From NCBI GenBank assembly GCA_026225565.1, contig JAMFTA010000022.1, positions 1-64,000 on the forward strand: a stretch of DNA of 64,000 bases, written 5' to 3'. Each line of letters begins with the position of its first letter. The first letter of the stretch is position 1. A model generated the notes under the pieces. It worked only from the letters and a program-made list of their open reading frames with translations, did no database searches and had not been told where the DNA came from. Of this stretch, positions 52,883-61,359 are shown in pieces. The stretch comes from Caulobacter sp. (GTDB taxonomy: Bacteria; Pseudomonadota; Alphaproteobacteria; Caulobacterales; Caulobacteraceae). A program made the position numbers and the translations under genes.

Positions 52883-54442
52883 ATGTTTGAGAGCTTAGGC
52901 GATCGTCTGACAGGGGTGTTCGACCGGCTGACCGGTCGCGGCGTCCTGTCGGAAAAGGATGTGGACGAGGCCCTGCGGGAAGTCCGCCTGGCCTTGCTGG
53001 ATGCTGACGTCGCCCTCCCGGTGGTGCGCGACTTCATCGCCAAGGCTCGCGAAGGCGCCACCGGCGAGGCGGTGATCCGCTCGGTCCGCCCCGCCGACCA
53101 GGTGATCAAGATCGTCCACGACGGCTTGGTCGATATGCTCGGCGGCGATCAGGTGGTGGGACTGAATACGTCGGTCACGCCGCCGATGGTGATCATGATG
53201 GCCGGGCTTCAGGGCTCGGGCAAGACCACCACCGCCGCCAAGCTGGCGCTGCGCCTCACCAAGTTCGACCGCAAGCGCGTACTGATGGCCTCCCTAGATA
53301 CCCGTCGCCCGGCGGCGATGGAGCAGCTGGCGACGCTCGGCAAGCAGGCCGAGGTCGAGACCCTGCCGATCGTGGCCGGCCAATCGGCGCCCGATATCGC
53401 CCGCCGGGCGCTGAGCGCCGCCCGTCTTGGCGGCTTCGATGTCTTGATCCTGGACACCGCCGGCCGCACCACGCTCGATGAAGCGATGATGAGCGAGGCG
53501 GCGGACATCGCCCGCATCGCCTCCCCCAATGAGATAGTGCTAGTCGCGGACAGCCTGACCGGCCAGGACGCGGTGAAGACCGCCAAGGCCTTCCACGAGC
53601 GCCTGCCGCTGACCGGCCTGGTGCTGACCCGCACCGACGGCGACGGCCGCGGCGGCGCGGCGCTCTCCATGCGCCACGTCACGGGGCTCCCGATCAAATT
53701 CCTCGGCGCCGGGGAAAAGATCGACGCTCTGGAAGTGTTCGACGCCCAGCGGGTGGCCGGCCGCATCCTGGGGCAAGGCGATGTGGTGGCCCTGGTGGAG
53801 AAGGCCTCCCAAGAGGTCGATCACGCCCAGGCCGAAAAGATGGCCAAGAAGCTGGCCAAGGGCCAGTTCGATCTCGACGACCTCGCCAACCAGCTGCGCC
53901 AGATGCAGAAGATGGGCGGGATGCAAGGCATCATCGGCATGTTGCCCGGCGTGGCCAAGGTGAAGAAGCAGATCGCCGAAAGCGGCGTCGACGACCGCAT
54001 GTTCCGCCGCCAGGAAGCCATCATCAGCGCCATGACCAAGGTCGAGCGCAAGAAGCCCGATCTGCTCAATGCCTCCCGCAAGCGCCGCATCGCCGCCGGA
54101 TCGGGGGTGGACGTGCAGGACGTCAACCGCCTGCTCAAACAGCACCGCCAGATGGCCGACATGGTGAAATCCATGAGCCGCGGCGGCGGCAAGGGCATGG
54201 CCGGCATGATGGCCGCGCTCGGCGGCGGCATGGGTGGCGGCGGGATGCCCCCCGGCATGACCCCGCCCGGCGGCGGCATGGGCGGAATGGGCGGCGGCAT
54301 GAACCTATCCAAGCTGCGGGCGCTGGGCGGCGGCAAGCCGCCCGGCGGCGACGCCCCCGGCGGGCTCCCCGGTCTACCGAGCGGCTTCCCCGGCCTCGCC
54401 TCCAATTTTCCAGGCCTCCCCGGCCTGCCGAAAAAGAAATAA
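52883..54442 (+). CDS. ffh: Signal recognition particle protein Ffh (SRP54)
   Basis: Ffh binds 4.5S RNA and delivers ribosomes making membrane proteins to FtsY. The 519-residue product has the N domain (FESLGDRLTGVFDRLTGRGV), the G domain with GLQGSGKTTTAAKLALRL, DTRRPAAMEQL, LILDTAGRTTLDEAMM, LTRTDGDGRGGAAL and PIKFLGAGEKIDALEVF, and the M domain (MGGMQGIIGMLPGVAKV). After the M domain there is an extra tail of about 80 residues made of Gly, Met and Pro. ATG at 52883 is the standard start. Confidence 0.97.
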   Translation: MFESLGDRLTGVFDRLTGRGVLSEKDVDEALREVRLALLDADVALPVVRDFIAKAREGATGEAVIRSVRPADQVIKIVHDGLVDMLGGDQVVGLNTSVTPPMVIMMAGLQGSGKTTTAAKLALRLTKFDRKRVLMASLDTRRPAAMEQLATLGKQAEVETLPIVAGQSAPDIARRALSAARLGGFDVLILDTAGRTTLDEAMMSEAADIARIASPNEIVLVADSLTGQDAVKTAKAFHERLPLTGLVLTRTDGDGRGGAALSMRHVTGLPIKFLGAGEKIDALEVFDAQRVAGRILGQGDVVALVEKASQEVDHAQAEKMAKKLAKGQFDLDDLANQLRQMQKMGGMQGIIGMLPGVAKVKKQIAESGVDDRMFRRQEAIISAMTKVERKKPDLLNASRKRRIAAGSGVDVQDVNRLLKQHRQMADMVKSMSRGGGKGMAGMMAALGGGMGGGGMPPGMTPPGGGMGGMGGGMNLSKLRALGGGKPPGGDAPGGLPGLPSGFPGLASNFPGLPGLPKKK

Positions 54443-54479
54443 CCCCCCTTAAACGCTTGAATTTCCAAGGATAAGAAAA

Positions 54480-55058
54480 ATGCTGAAGATCAGACTCGCC
54501 CGCGGCGGCGCCAAGAAGCGCCCCTACTACTCCATCGTCATCGCCGACAGCCACTCGCCCCGCGACGGCCGCTTCATCGAGAAGGTCGGCGCCTACGATC
54601 CCCTGATCGCCAAGGGCGCCCCGGGCCGCACCGTGCTGAAAATCGAGCGCATCCAGGAATGGCTGGCCAAGGGCGCCCAGCCTACCGAGCGCGTGGCGCG
54701 CTTCCTGGCCGCCGAGGGCCTGGCCAAGTGGGAACACGGCAACAACCCCAACAAGGGCAAGCCCGGCAAGAAGTCCGAAGAACGCGCCGCCGAACGGGCT
54801 CAGAAGGAGGAAGACCGCAAGGCCGCCGCCGCCGAAGCCGCCGCCAACCCGCCCGCGCCGGAACCCGTCGCCGAGCCGGAGCCTGAAGTTGTGGCCGAGC
54901 CGGTCGCTACCGAAGCCGAAGCCGCCCCGGCTGCCGAACCTGCCGCCGCTGCTGAGCCCGTGATCGAGGCTCCGGCGGAAGGCGCTGCGGAAGCGCCCGT
55001 CGCCGCTGAGGAGGCCTCGGCCGCCGCTGAAGCCGAGCCGGCGCCGACCGAAGGCTGA
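54480..55058 (+). CDS. rpsP: 30S ribosomal protein S16 with long Ala/Glu-rich tail
   Basis: Residues 1-80 are a normal S16: [59 protein letters not shown]. Beyond residue 100 the protein has a basic/acidic helix ([20 protein letters not shown]) and then about 75 residues of Ala, Glu, Pro and Val, for 192 residues in all. Many alphaproteobacteria extend S16 but this tail is long. It follows ffh by 37 bases. Confidence 0.96.
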   Translation: MLKIRLARGGAKKRPYYSIVIADSHSPRDGRFIEKVGAYDPLIAKGAPGRTVLKIERIQEWLAKGAQPTERVARFLAAEGLAKWEHGNNPNKGKPGKKSEERAAERAQKEEDRKAAAAEAAANPPAPEPVAEPEPEVVAEPVATEAEAAPAAEPAAAAEPVIEAPAEGAAEAPVAAEEASAAAEAEPAPTEG

Positions 55059-55088
55059 TGATATCCGCTCATCCTCGCATCCGTGGGG

Positions 55089-55607
55089 ATGAGCGATTAT
55101 CCGGCCATGGATAAGCTCGTTCTGATCGGCCGCGTCGCCGGCGCCTTCGGCGTCAAGGGCGAGGTGCGCATCGCCGCCTATGGGGACGATCCCATGGCCC
55201 TGCTTGCCTATGGGGAGCTGAGGCGCAAAGACGGCGCCTCAGCCTTCACCCTGCTGTCCGGCCGCGCCGCCAAGGGCGAGCTGATCGCCAAGACCACCGC
55301 TGCGCTGCAAAAGGAAGAGATCGACGCCCTGCGCGGCCTTGAGCTCTACGTCCCGCGCGCCGCCCTGCCCCCCCCGGACGAGGATGAATTCTACCTCACC
55401 GACCTGATCGGCCTTCGCGCCGAGACCCCCGGAGGCGAGGTCTTGGGCCTGGTGCGCGCGGTGCAGAACTTCGGCGCCGGCGATCTCCTGGAGATCGAGC
55501 CCGCCGCCGGCGCCCCCTTCTACCTGCCCTTCACCCGCGACGCGGTGCCGCAGGTGTGCATCGCCGAGGGATTGATCGTCGCCGTCCCGCCCATCGACGT
55601 GGAGTAG
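55089..55607 (+). CDS. rimM: Ribosome maturation factor RimM
   Basis: RimM helps mature the 30S head and binds S19. The 172-residue product has the N-terminal barrel (LVLIGRVAGAFGVKGEVRIA, LLSGRAAKGELIAK, GLELYVPRAALP) and the PRC-like half (EFYLTDLIGLRAETPGGEVL, DLLEIEPAAGAPFYLPFTRD). Start choice is open between GTG 55083, ATG 55089 and ATG 55107. trmD and rplS, which normally follow, are absent here. Confidence 0.95.
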   Translation: MSDYPAMDKLVLIGRVAGAFGVKGEVRIAAYGDDPMALLAYGELRRKDGASAFTLLSGRAAKGELIAKTTAALQKEEIDALRGLELYVPRAALPPPDEDEFYLTDLIGLRAETPGGEVLGLVRAVQNFGAGDLLEIEPAAGAPFYLPFTRDAVPQVCIAEGLIVAVPPIDVE

Positions 55608-55636
55608 CGATCCCTTACCCTTGTTATGAGAGATCC

Positions 55637-56155
55637 ATGATCCCGCCCCAGGTCCGCCTTGCCCGCCCCGAAGACGCCGCAGCCCTCGCCCGGCTGGCGG
55701 AGGACACCTTTGTCGAGGCCTTTGTGGCCGGCTTCAAGCTCGGCTATCCCAAAAAGGATCTGAACGCCTTCCTTCAGTCGAGCTATGGGCTGGAGCGGGT
55801 GGCCGCCTGGATCGACGATCCCGCCGCCCAGGTGCTGCTCGCCGAGCTGGACGGCCAACTCATCGGCTACGCCCAGGCCGGCGACAACGCCCTGCCCTAC
55901 CCGGCCGCCAAGCCCGGCGACGGCGAACTGAAGCGGATCTATGTGCGCAAAGCCGCCCAGGGGACCGGCCTTGGCCGCACCCTGTTGGAACGCTCCCTCG
56001 ACTGGCTGGGCGCCCGCCCGATCTATATCGGCGTCTGGAGCGGCAACCACAAAGCGCAACGCCTCTATGGCCACTATGGCTTCACCCAGGTGGGGCAATA
56101 TCAGTTCGCGGTGGGCGAGGTTCTCGACGATGAAATCATCATGGGGCGAGGCTAG
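55637..56155 (+). CDS. GNAT family N-acetyltransferase
   Basis: The 172-residue product has the GNAT core: VRLARPEDAAALARLAEDTF, QLIGYAQAGDN, the acetyl-CoA-binding LKRIYVRKAAQGTGLGRTLL (motif A, Q/RxxGxG/A) and the YIGVWSGNHKAQRLYGHYGF motif B region. Substrate unknown. It occupies the place where trmD would be expected after rimM. It ends only 3 bases from the convergent zwf stop. Confidence 0.9.
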   Translation: MIPPQVRLARPEDAAALARLAEDTFVEAFVAGFKLGYPKKDLNAFLQSSYGLERVAAWIDDPAAQVLLAELDGQLIGYAQAGDNALPYPAAKPGDGELKRIYVRKAAQGTGLGRTLLERSLDWLGARPIYIGVWSGNHKAQRLYGHYGFTQVGQYQFAVGEVLDDEIIMGRG

Positions 56156-56158
56156 GTC

Positions 56159-57616
56159 TCACTCGAACCAGGAGTGCCCGTTGCGCTCGGTCAGGGCGAA
56201 GGCGCCGGCCGGACCCCAGCTGCCCGCCGCATAGGGGGTGGGGGCGGAGCCGGAGCGGTTCCAGGCGTCGACGATGCCGTCGATCCAGGTCCAGGCCGCC
56301 TCGGATTCGTCGCGCCGCACAAACAGCGTCGAGTTGTTGTTCAAGGCCTCCAGCAGGAGGCGCTCATAGGCGATGCGGCGGCGGCGCTGCTCGCCGAAGG
56401 CGTCGTCCAGGGACAGGTTCAGCCCCAGGGGGCGCAGCTCCAGCCCGCCCAGGCTCGGGGTCTTGTTCATCAACAGGAGCCCGATCTCCTCTTCCGGCTG
56501 CAGGCGGATGGTCAGGCGGTTGGCCTTCAGTTCGGCGCCTGGGAAGATCGAGTGGGGCACCTGGCGAAACTGGATGACGATCTCGGATTCCCTGGACGGC
56601 AGCCGCTTGCCGGTGCGCAGATAGAAGGGCACGCCGGCCCAGCGCCAATTGTCGATATTGGCCTGGATGGCGACGAAGGTCTCGGTCTTGCTGGCCTCGC
56701 CCCCAGCCTCTGCGGTGTAGCCGGGCGCGGCCTGGCCCTCGCCGATCCCCTTGCCGTACTGACCGCGCACGGTGCGCTTGTCGATCTCGGCGGAGGTGAT
56801 GGGCCGCAAGGAGCGCAGCACCTTCACCTTCTCATTGCGCACCGAATCCGGATCGAGATTGGCGGGCGGCTCCATGGCCACTAGGCAGAGCAGCTGAAGC
56901 AGGTGGTTCTGCACCATGTCGCGGATGGCGCCGTATTCATCGTAGTAGGACCAGCGCCCCTCCACCCCGACGGTTTCGGCGATGGTGATCTGCACCTGCT
57001 CGATCGAGCCATGATTCCAAAGGGGCTCGAAAAAGGTGTTGGCGAAGCGCAGCGCGATGAGGTTCTGCACCGCCTCCTTTCCGAGATAATGGTCGATGCG
57101 GAAAATGCGGTCTTCGGAGAAGGCCTCCTGCAGCTGATCGTTGATGGCGCGGCAGGAGGCCAGGTCGCGCCCGATCGGCTTTTCCACAACGATGCGGGTG
57201 TTGGCGTGGGCCAGGCCCGCCGTCTTCAGATTGGCGCAGATCGAGCCATAGATGCTGGGCGAGGTGGAGAGGTAGAAGACCGTCTCGCCCACCCCCTGCA
57301 ACAGCGCTGTCAACTGGGCGAAAGCCGAGGCGTCGGCGGCGTCGATGCCGGCGTAGCGCACGCGCTTGGCGAAGCGGCTCCAGACGGCGGGATCGAAATC
57401 CCCGTCCGCCCGCTTCTTCACGTCCTCTTCGATGCGGGCGATGAAGGCCGCGTCGGAATAGTCGCTGCGGGCCGAGCCGATGACCAGCAGGTCGTCTGAG
57501 AGCAGGCCCTCACTCTCCAGAAAGTACAGGGACGGGAACAGCATCCGTAGGGCCAGGTCGCCCGTGGCGCCGAAGATAACGATGGCGCGGGAGGGGGCGC
57601 GGCTTTTGTCGATCAT
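56159..57616 (-). CDS. zwf: Glucose-6-phosphate 1-dehydrogenase
   Basis: Zwf oxidises glucose-6-phosphate to 6-phosphogluconolactone with NAD(P), feeding the Entner-Doudoroff and pentose phosphate routes. The 485-residue product has the coenzyme motif FGATGDLALRML, RIVVEKPIGRDLASC, the active-site signature RIDHYLGKEAVQNL and the YYDEYGAIRDMVQNHLLQLL segment. The first motif reads GATGDL, a small change from the usual GASGDL. pgl, edd and glk, common partners, are not adjacent. Confidence 0.97.
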   Translation of the reverse strand: MIDKSRAPSRAIVIFGATGDLALRMLFPSLYFLESEGLLSDDLLVIGSARSDYSDAAFIARIEEDVKKRADGDFDPAVWSRFAKRVRYAGIDAADASAFAQLTALLQGVGETVFYLSTSPSIYGSICANLKTAGLAHANTRIVVEKPIGRDLASCRAINDQLQEAFSEDRIFRIDHYLGKEAVQNLIALRFANTFFEPLWNHGSIEQVQITIAETVGVEGRWSYYDEYGAIRDMVQNHLLQLLCLVAMEPPANLDPDSVRNEKVKVLRSLRPITSAEIDKRTVRGQYGKGIGEGQAAPGYTAEAGGEASKTETFVAIQANIDNWRWAGVPFYLRTGKRLPSRESEIVIQFRQVPHSIFPGAELKANRLTIRLQPEEEIGLLLMNKTPSLGGLELRPLGLNLSLDDAFGEQRRRRIAYERLLLEALNNNSTLFVRRDESEAAWTWIDGIVDAWNRSGSAPTPYAAGSWGPAGAFALTERNGHSWFE

Positions 57617-57678
57617 GGACGGACGTTCAAAATGACTGGAGGAGCCTTGGTCTTAGCGCCTCTCGCCGCGCCCGTCGA

Positions 57679-59682
57679 TCACCTTGGCCTTGGCGTGCGG
57701 GCCACCCGGGCGCAAAACACATAGAGGGCCGCCACCACCGCGATGGAGCCGACGGCGCCCAGGATCGCTCCGGTATGGGCGAAGGCGTCGCCGACCAGAG
57801 CCAAAGGCTCGCCCTTGTTGCTGGCCACGATCAGGCCCGCCAGGGCGACGTTGAACAGGCTCTCGCCCACGATCAGCCCCGACGCCATCAATATGCCCAT
57901 GCGCTGGGCGGCCTCGCGCCCAGGGTTGGAGGCGCGCCCGACCCACTTGTCGTAGAGCCAGCCGATCAGCGCACCCACCACGATGGGTGCAGTCACGGCG
58001 CTCGGCAGATAGATGCCCATGCCGACCCCCAGGGGCGGCAGGCTGAAGCGGCCGGTCAGCCGCAACCCCTCGTCGATGGCCACCAGCACACCGCCGATCA
58101 GGACGCCGACGCCGATCAGGCCCCAGTCCAGCTGTCCCTCGATCACCCCCTTGGCGAGGGCGGAGATCAGGGTGGCCTGAGGCGCTGGCAGGGGGGTGTT
58201 GGCGATGGCGTGGCTGTTGGGCGCGCCGGCGAATCCATAGGCGTGGTTCAAAAGATCGAGGATGGGCGGAATCACCACCGCGCCCGCCACCACGCCGATC
58301 AACAGAGCCACCTGTTGACGCCAGGGGGTGGCGTCCACCAGCTGACCGGTCTTCAAGTCCTGCAGGTTGTCGTTGGCGATGGTGGCGACGGTGATCAGGA
58401 TGGAGGTGACGAAGAGGGCGAAGGCCACTAGCGCCGCCTCGCCCGCCTTGCCCACGGCGTTGCGCGCAAGCACGGTCAGCAAGAGGGCCGCGCCGATCAC
58501 CGCCAATATGGCCAGGCCCGAGACCGGGCTGTTGGACGATCCGATCAGCCCCGCCATGTAGCCGCACACCGCAGCGACCAAAAAGCCGGCGAAGACGATG
58601 TAGAGGATCGAGCCAAAGGTGAGCTGGGTGGCCAAGGGGGCCAGCGGCGTGCCGTGGATGAAGCTTTGGATCAGCCCGGCCATGGGCGCCAAGGTGATCA
58701 TGGAGATCACGGCCACGATCCAGATCGGCAGGTCCCGTTCCGTGCGCGGAAGGATGTCGTACTCACCCTGGCTGGAGCGGATCGAGGCGCGCACGGCGGA
58801 GACGACGCCGCCCCACACGGGCGCGGCCAGGCGCCAGAGGGTCCAAACCGCGGCGGCGGCGATGGCCCCCGCCCCGATGAAGCGCACCTTGGTCTTCCAA
58901 ATCGCCGCAGCCACGTCAGCCGCCGGCCCCACCGCCGGATGCAGGGCGCTGAGGATGGGGATCAGGACGCCCCAGGCGATGAACAAGCCCGCGCCCATGG
59001 CCACGCCGACAGCGATGCCCATGAGGTGGCCCGCGCCCAGCAAGGCCAAAGAGAGGGATCCGCTCATTCCGCTGACGGTGGTGGCCGTGGGCCGAAAATA
59101 GACCCCAAGTTCGCTGGCGAACAGCTTGGCGGCGACGACGCCAGCATAGAGGGCGGAGACGACCGAGCCGACAAGGATGGTCAAAAGGCCCGCCTTACCC
59201 TCGGTATCGGCGAGATCGCCGCGGGCGCCGGCGCCCACCTTCAACACCTCGGCGGCGGCGACGCCCTCCGGGTAGGGCAGGTCGGAATCGGTCACCAGGG
59301 CCCGGCGCAGGGGGATGGTGTACATCACCCCGAGGACCCCGCCGACCACACAGATGCCGAACGACATCCAGAACGGAAAGCCCGTCCACCAGCCGACCAT
59401 CACCAGACCCGGCAGGACGAAGATGATCGAGGACAAGGTGCCCGCAGCCGAGGCGACTGTCTGAACGATGTTGTTTTCCCAGATGGTGGAGGTCTTGAAC
59501 ACCTTCAACACCGCCATGGAGATCACCGCCGCCGGAATGGAGGAGGCGAAGGTCAGTCCCACCCGAAGGCCGAGATAGACGTTGGCGGCGGTGAAGACGA
59601 CGGTGATCAGCATTCCGAGGATCACGCCCCGCACCGTCAACTCGATGCGGCTCGGTTCAATTTGTTCTGATACGCCGGTCAT
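57679..59682 (-). CDS. OPT family oligopeptide transporter
   Basis: The 667-residue product has about 14-16 hydrophobic segments and the OPT-family opening ELTVRGVILGMLITVVFTAA with NVYLGLRVGLTFASSIPAAV. It also has NNIVQTVASAAGTLSSIIFV, YPEGVAAAEVLKVG and AGLIGSSNSPVSGLAILAVI. OPT proteins move peptides or metal chelates with protons. It is 62 bases upstream of zwf on the same strand; joint transcription is possible but no functional link is evident. Confidence 0.93.
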   Translation of the reverse strand: MTGVSEQIEPSRIELTVRGVILGMLITVVFTAANVYLGLRVGLTFASSIPAAVISMAVLKVFKTSTIWENNIVQTVASAAGTLSSIIFVLPGLVMVGWWTGFPFWMSFGICVVGGVLGVMYTIPLRRALVTDSDLPYPEGVAAAEVLKVGAGARGDLADTEGKAGLLTILVGSVVSALYAGVVAAKLFASELGVYFRPTATTVSGMSGSLSLALLGAGHLMGIAVGVAMGAGLFIAWGVLIPILSALHPAVGPAADVAAAIWKTKVRFIGAGAIAAAAVWTLWRLAAPVWGGVVSAVRASIRSSQGEYDILPRTERDLPIWIVAVISMITLAPMAGLIQSFIHGTPLAPLATQLTFGSILYIVFAGFLVAAVCGYMAGLIGSSNSPVSGLAILAVIGAALLLTVLARNAVGKAGEAALVAFALFVTSILITVATIANDNLQDLKTGQLVDATPWRQQVALLIGVVAGAVVIPPILDLLNHAYGFAGAPNSHAIANTPLPAPQATLISALAKGVIEGQLDWGLIGVGVLIGGVLVAIDEGLRLTGRFSLPPLGVGMGIYLPSAVTAPIVVGALIGWLYDKWVGRASNPGREAAQRMGILMASGLIVGESLFNVALAGLIVASNKGEPLALVGDAFAHTGAILGAVGSIAVVAALYVFCARVARTPRPR

Positions 59683-59913
59683 TGGGCACTAATCGCCGCA
59701 TTCGGCCCACTCGGGAAGGTTCGATTTTGCGACAAAGCCATCTCCACACGCGAAACTATGCGTGAGTGCAGAGCACAAGATTAGAAATCGGTAAAGACCA
59801 TCCCGCATCGCAACACGAAGCATCAGAAATTTCAGGCACGGCCACAGGAGGCAGGCGCCGCGCCTGATCATATGTCGCAGCGAGGCGCGCAATTCTAAAG
59901 TCCCGAGGCGCGC
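59683..59913. other. 231-bp gap between the efflux operon and the OPT transporter
   Basis: This stretch is visibly less GC-rich than the genes on both sides. A 67-codon minus-strand frame (59689-59892) exists but has several internal Mets, no ribosome site and no recognisable motif, so I do not call it. It likely holds the OPT gene promoter. Confidence 0.5.
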
Positions 59914-61359
59914 TCAGGCCGGCTTCGACCAGTCGGCGCCGGCGGCGATGAAAAGCTGGATGGCGTCCAGGTAACGCTGCGCCTGCGCGGCGGTCAGTCG
60001 ACGTAGGGCCATGTTGTAGTCGCGCTCCGCGTCCACCGCTGGCAGGAGGGAGAGACCGCCCTCCCTGTAGCCGGCGCGGGCGAGGGTCAGGCTGGCCCCA
60101 GCCGCATTGGCGGCGCGGCCTTGGGCGGCGATGGTCTCATCGTCGTGGGCCAGAGCCTGCAGGAGGTCGGCCACCTGACCGAAGGCGCGCAGCACGGTTT
60201 CCTGATAGGTGGCGAAAGCGGCTGCGCGAGCGGCGACGGTCGCCTTGCGCTCAGCCCGCAGGCGTCCGCCGTCGAAGACGGGCTGGCTGAGGCCGAGACC
60301 CAGGGTGTAGGCGGTGGCGGGAAAGTCGAAAATCTTTTCCGGCGAGAGGGCGCTCTGAGTCAGGGAGGCGGTCAGATTGAGGCTGGGATAGAGCTTGGCT
60401 GTCGCCACCCCGATGTCGGCTGTGGCGGCATGGAGTTGCGCCTCCGCCGCCAGGATGTCCGGGCGCCTGCGCACCAGGGTGGAGGGCAGACTGACCGGGA
60501 TGCTCAAGGGCGCCTTCAGGGTGGCTAGGTCGAAATCGGGCGCGGACCAGTCGGCCGGCGCCTTGCCCACCAGGAGCGCCAAGGCATGGCGGGCGGCGGC
60601 GAGCTGTTGGCGCAGGGCCGGCAGATAGGCCTCGTCGATCGCCAGCTGACTCTGGGCGCCCACCCTCTGGCCCTCGGCTGAGCCGCCCGCCTGAACGGCC
60701 TTGCGGGCCAGATCCAGATTTTGCTCGTCGTTGGCGACAATGGCCTGTTCCGTGGCGATCTGGGCCCGCAGCGCGGCGATGGTAGCCGCCTGGGTGGCGA
60801 CCTGGCCGGTCAGGGTGAGGGCCGCAGCGTCCGCCCGATGCCGCTGGGCCTCGGCCCGGGCGCCGGCCCCTTCCACCTGGCGCTTGGTCCCGCCGGCGGT
60901 CGGCAGGGCGTAGCTGGCCGTCGCCCCCACCGAATAGAGGCTGAACTCAGGATTGGTCGACACGCCTGGAAAGCTGGAGAAGCCAAAGGAGGTGAGGTTC
61001 AGCCGCTCACGCTCAACTCCCGCATTGGCGTCGATCTCTGGATAAAGACCGCCCCGCGCCGCCGCCAAGGCCGAGCGGGCCTGGGCGAGATTGGCGTCCG
61101 CGACGGCCAGGGTCGGATTGCCCGCCAGGGCCAGATCCATGGTCTGGTCGAGCTGCGGCGAGCCGAAGGCCTTCCACCAAGGGCCGCTCGTCGGAGCGCC
61201 CAGCACCACGTCCGGGGAGGCGGGCTGGTCGCCGCCCATGGCGTAGTCGCCCTGGCCCGCCGCGTCGGGTCGGGTGAAATTGGGCCCGACCACACAGCCG
61301 GCCAGGGCGACGGCGGACACGCTTAGAGCCAGGCAAAGAGGACGGTTCATGGGATTCAT
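59914..61359 (-). CDS. NodT-family outer-membrane efflux lipoprotein
   Basis: The 481-residue product has a lipoprotein signal with lipobox LAGC (residues 19-22) and the NodT/OprM-type start CVVGPNFTRPDA. Two outer-membrane-efflux-protein repeats follow (LAVADANLAQARSALAAARG in the first half, RRRPDILAAEAQLHAATADIG and LTASLTQSAL in the second). As a trimeric TolC-like duct it should complete the EmrAB-type pump encoded just upstream. Its ATG overlaps the stop of the MFS gene (TGATG). Confidence 0.94.
   Translation of the reverse strand: MNPMNRPLCLALSVSAVALAGCVVGPNFTRPDAAGQGDYAMGGDQPASPDVVLGAPTSGPWWKAFGSPQLDQTMDLALAGNPTLAVADANLAQARSALAAARGGLYPEIDANAGVERERLNLTSFGFSSFPGVSTNPEFSLYSVGATASYALPTAGGTKRQVEGAGARAEAQRHRADAAALTLTGQVATQAATIAALRAQIATEQAIVANDEQNLDLARKAVQAGGSAEGQRVGAQSQLAIDEAYLPALRQQLAAARHALALLVGKAPADWSAPDFDLATLKAPLSIPVSLPSTLVRRRPDILAAEAQLHAATADIGVATAKLYPSLNLTASLTQSALSPEKIFDFPATAYTLGLGLSQPVFDGGRLRAERKATVAARAAAFATYQETVLRAFGQVADLLQALAHDDETIAAQGRAANAAGASLTLARAGYREGGLSLLPAVDAERDYNMALRRLTAAQAQRYLDAIQLFIAAGADWSKPA

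Noticed and set aside
59689-59892. 67-codon minus-strand frame between the efflux and OPT genes
   Set aside because: Hydrophobic in part, but no ribosome site, several possible starts and no recognisable family.
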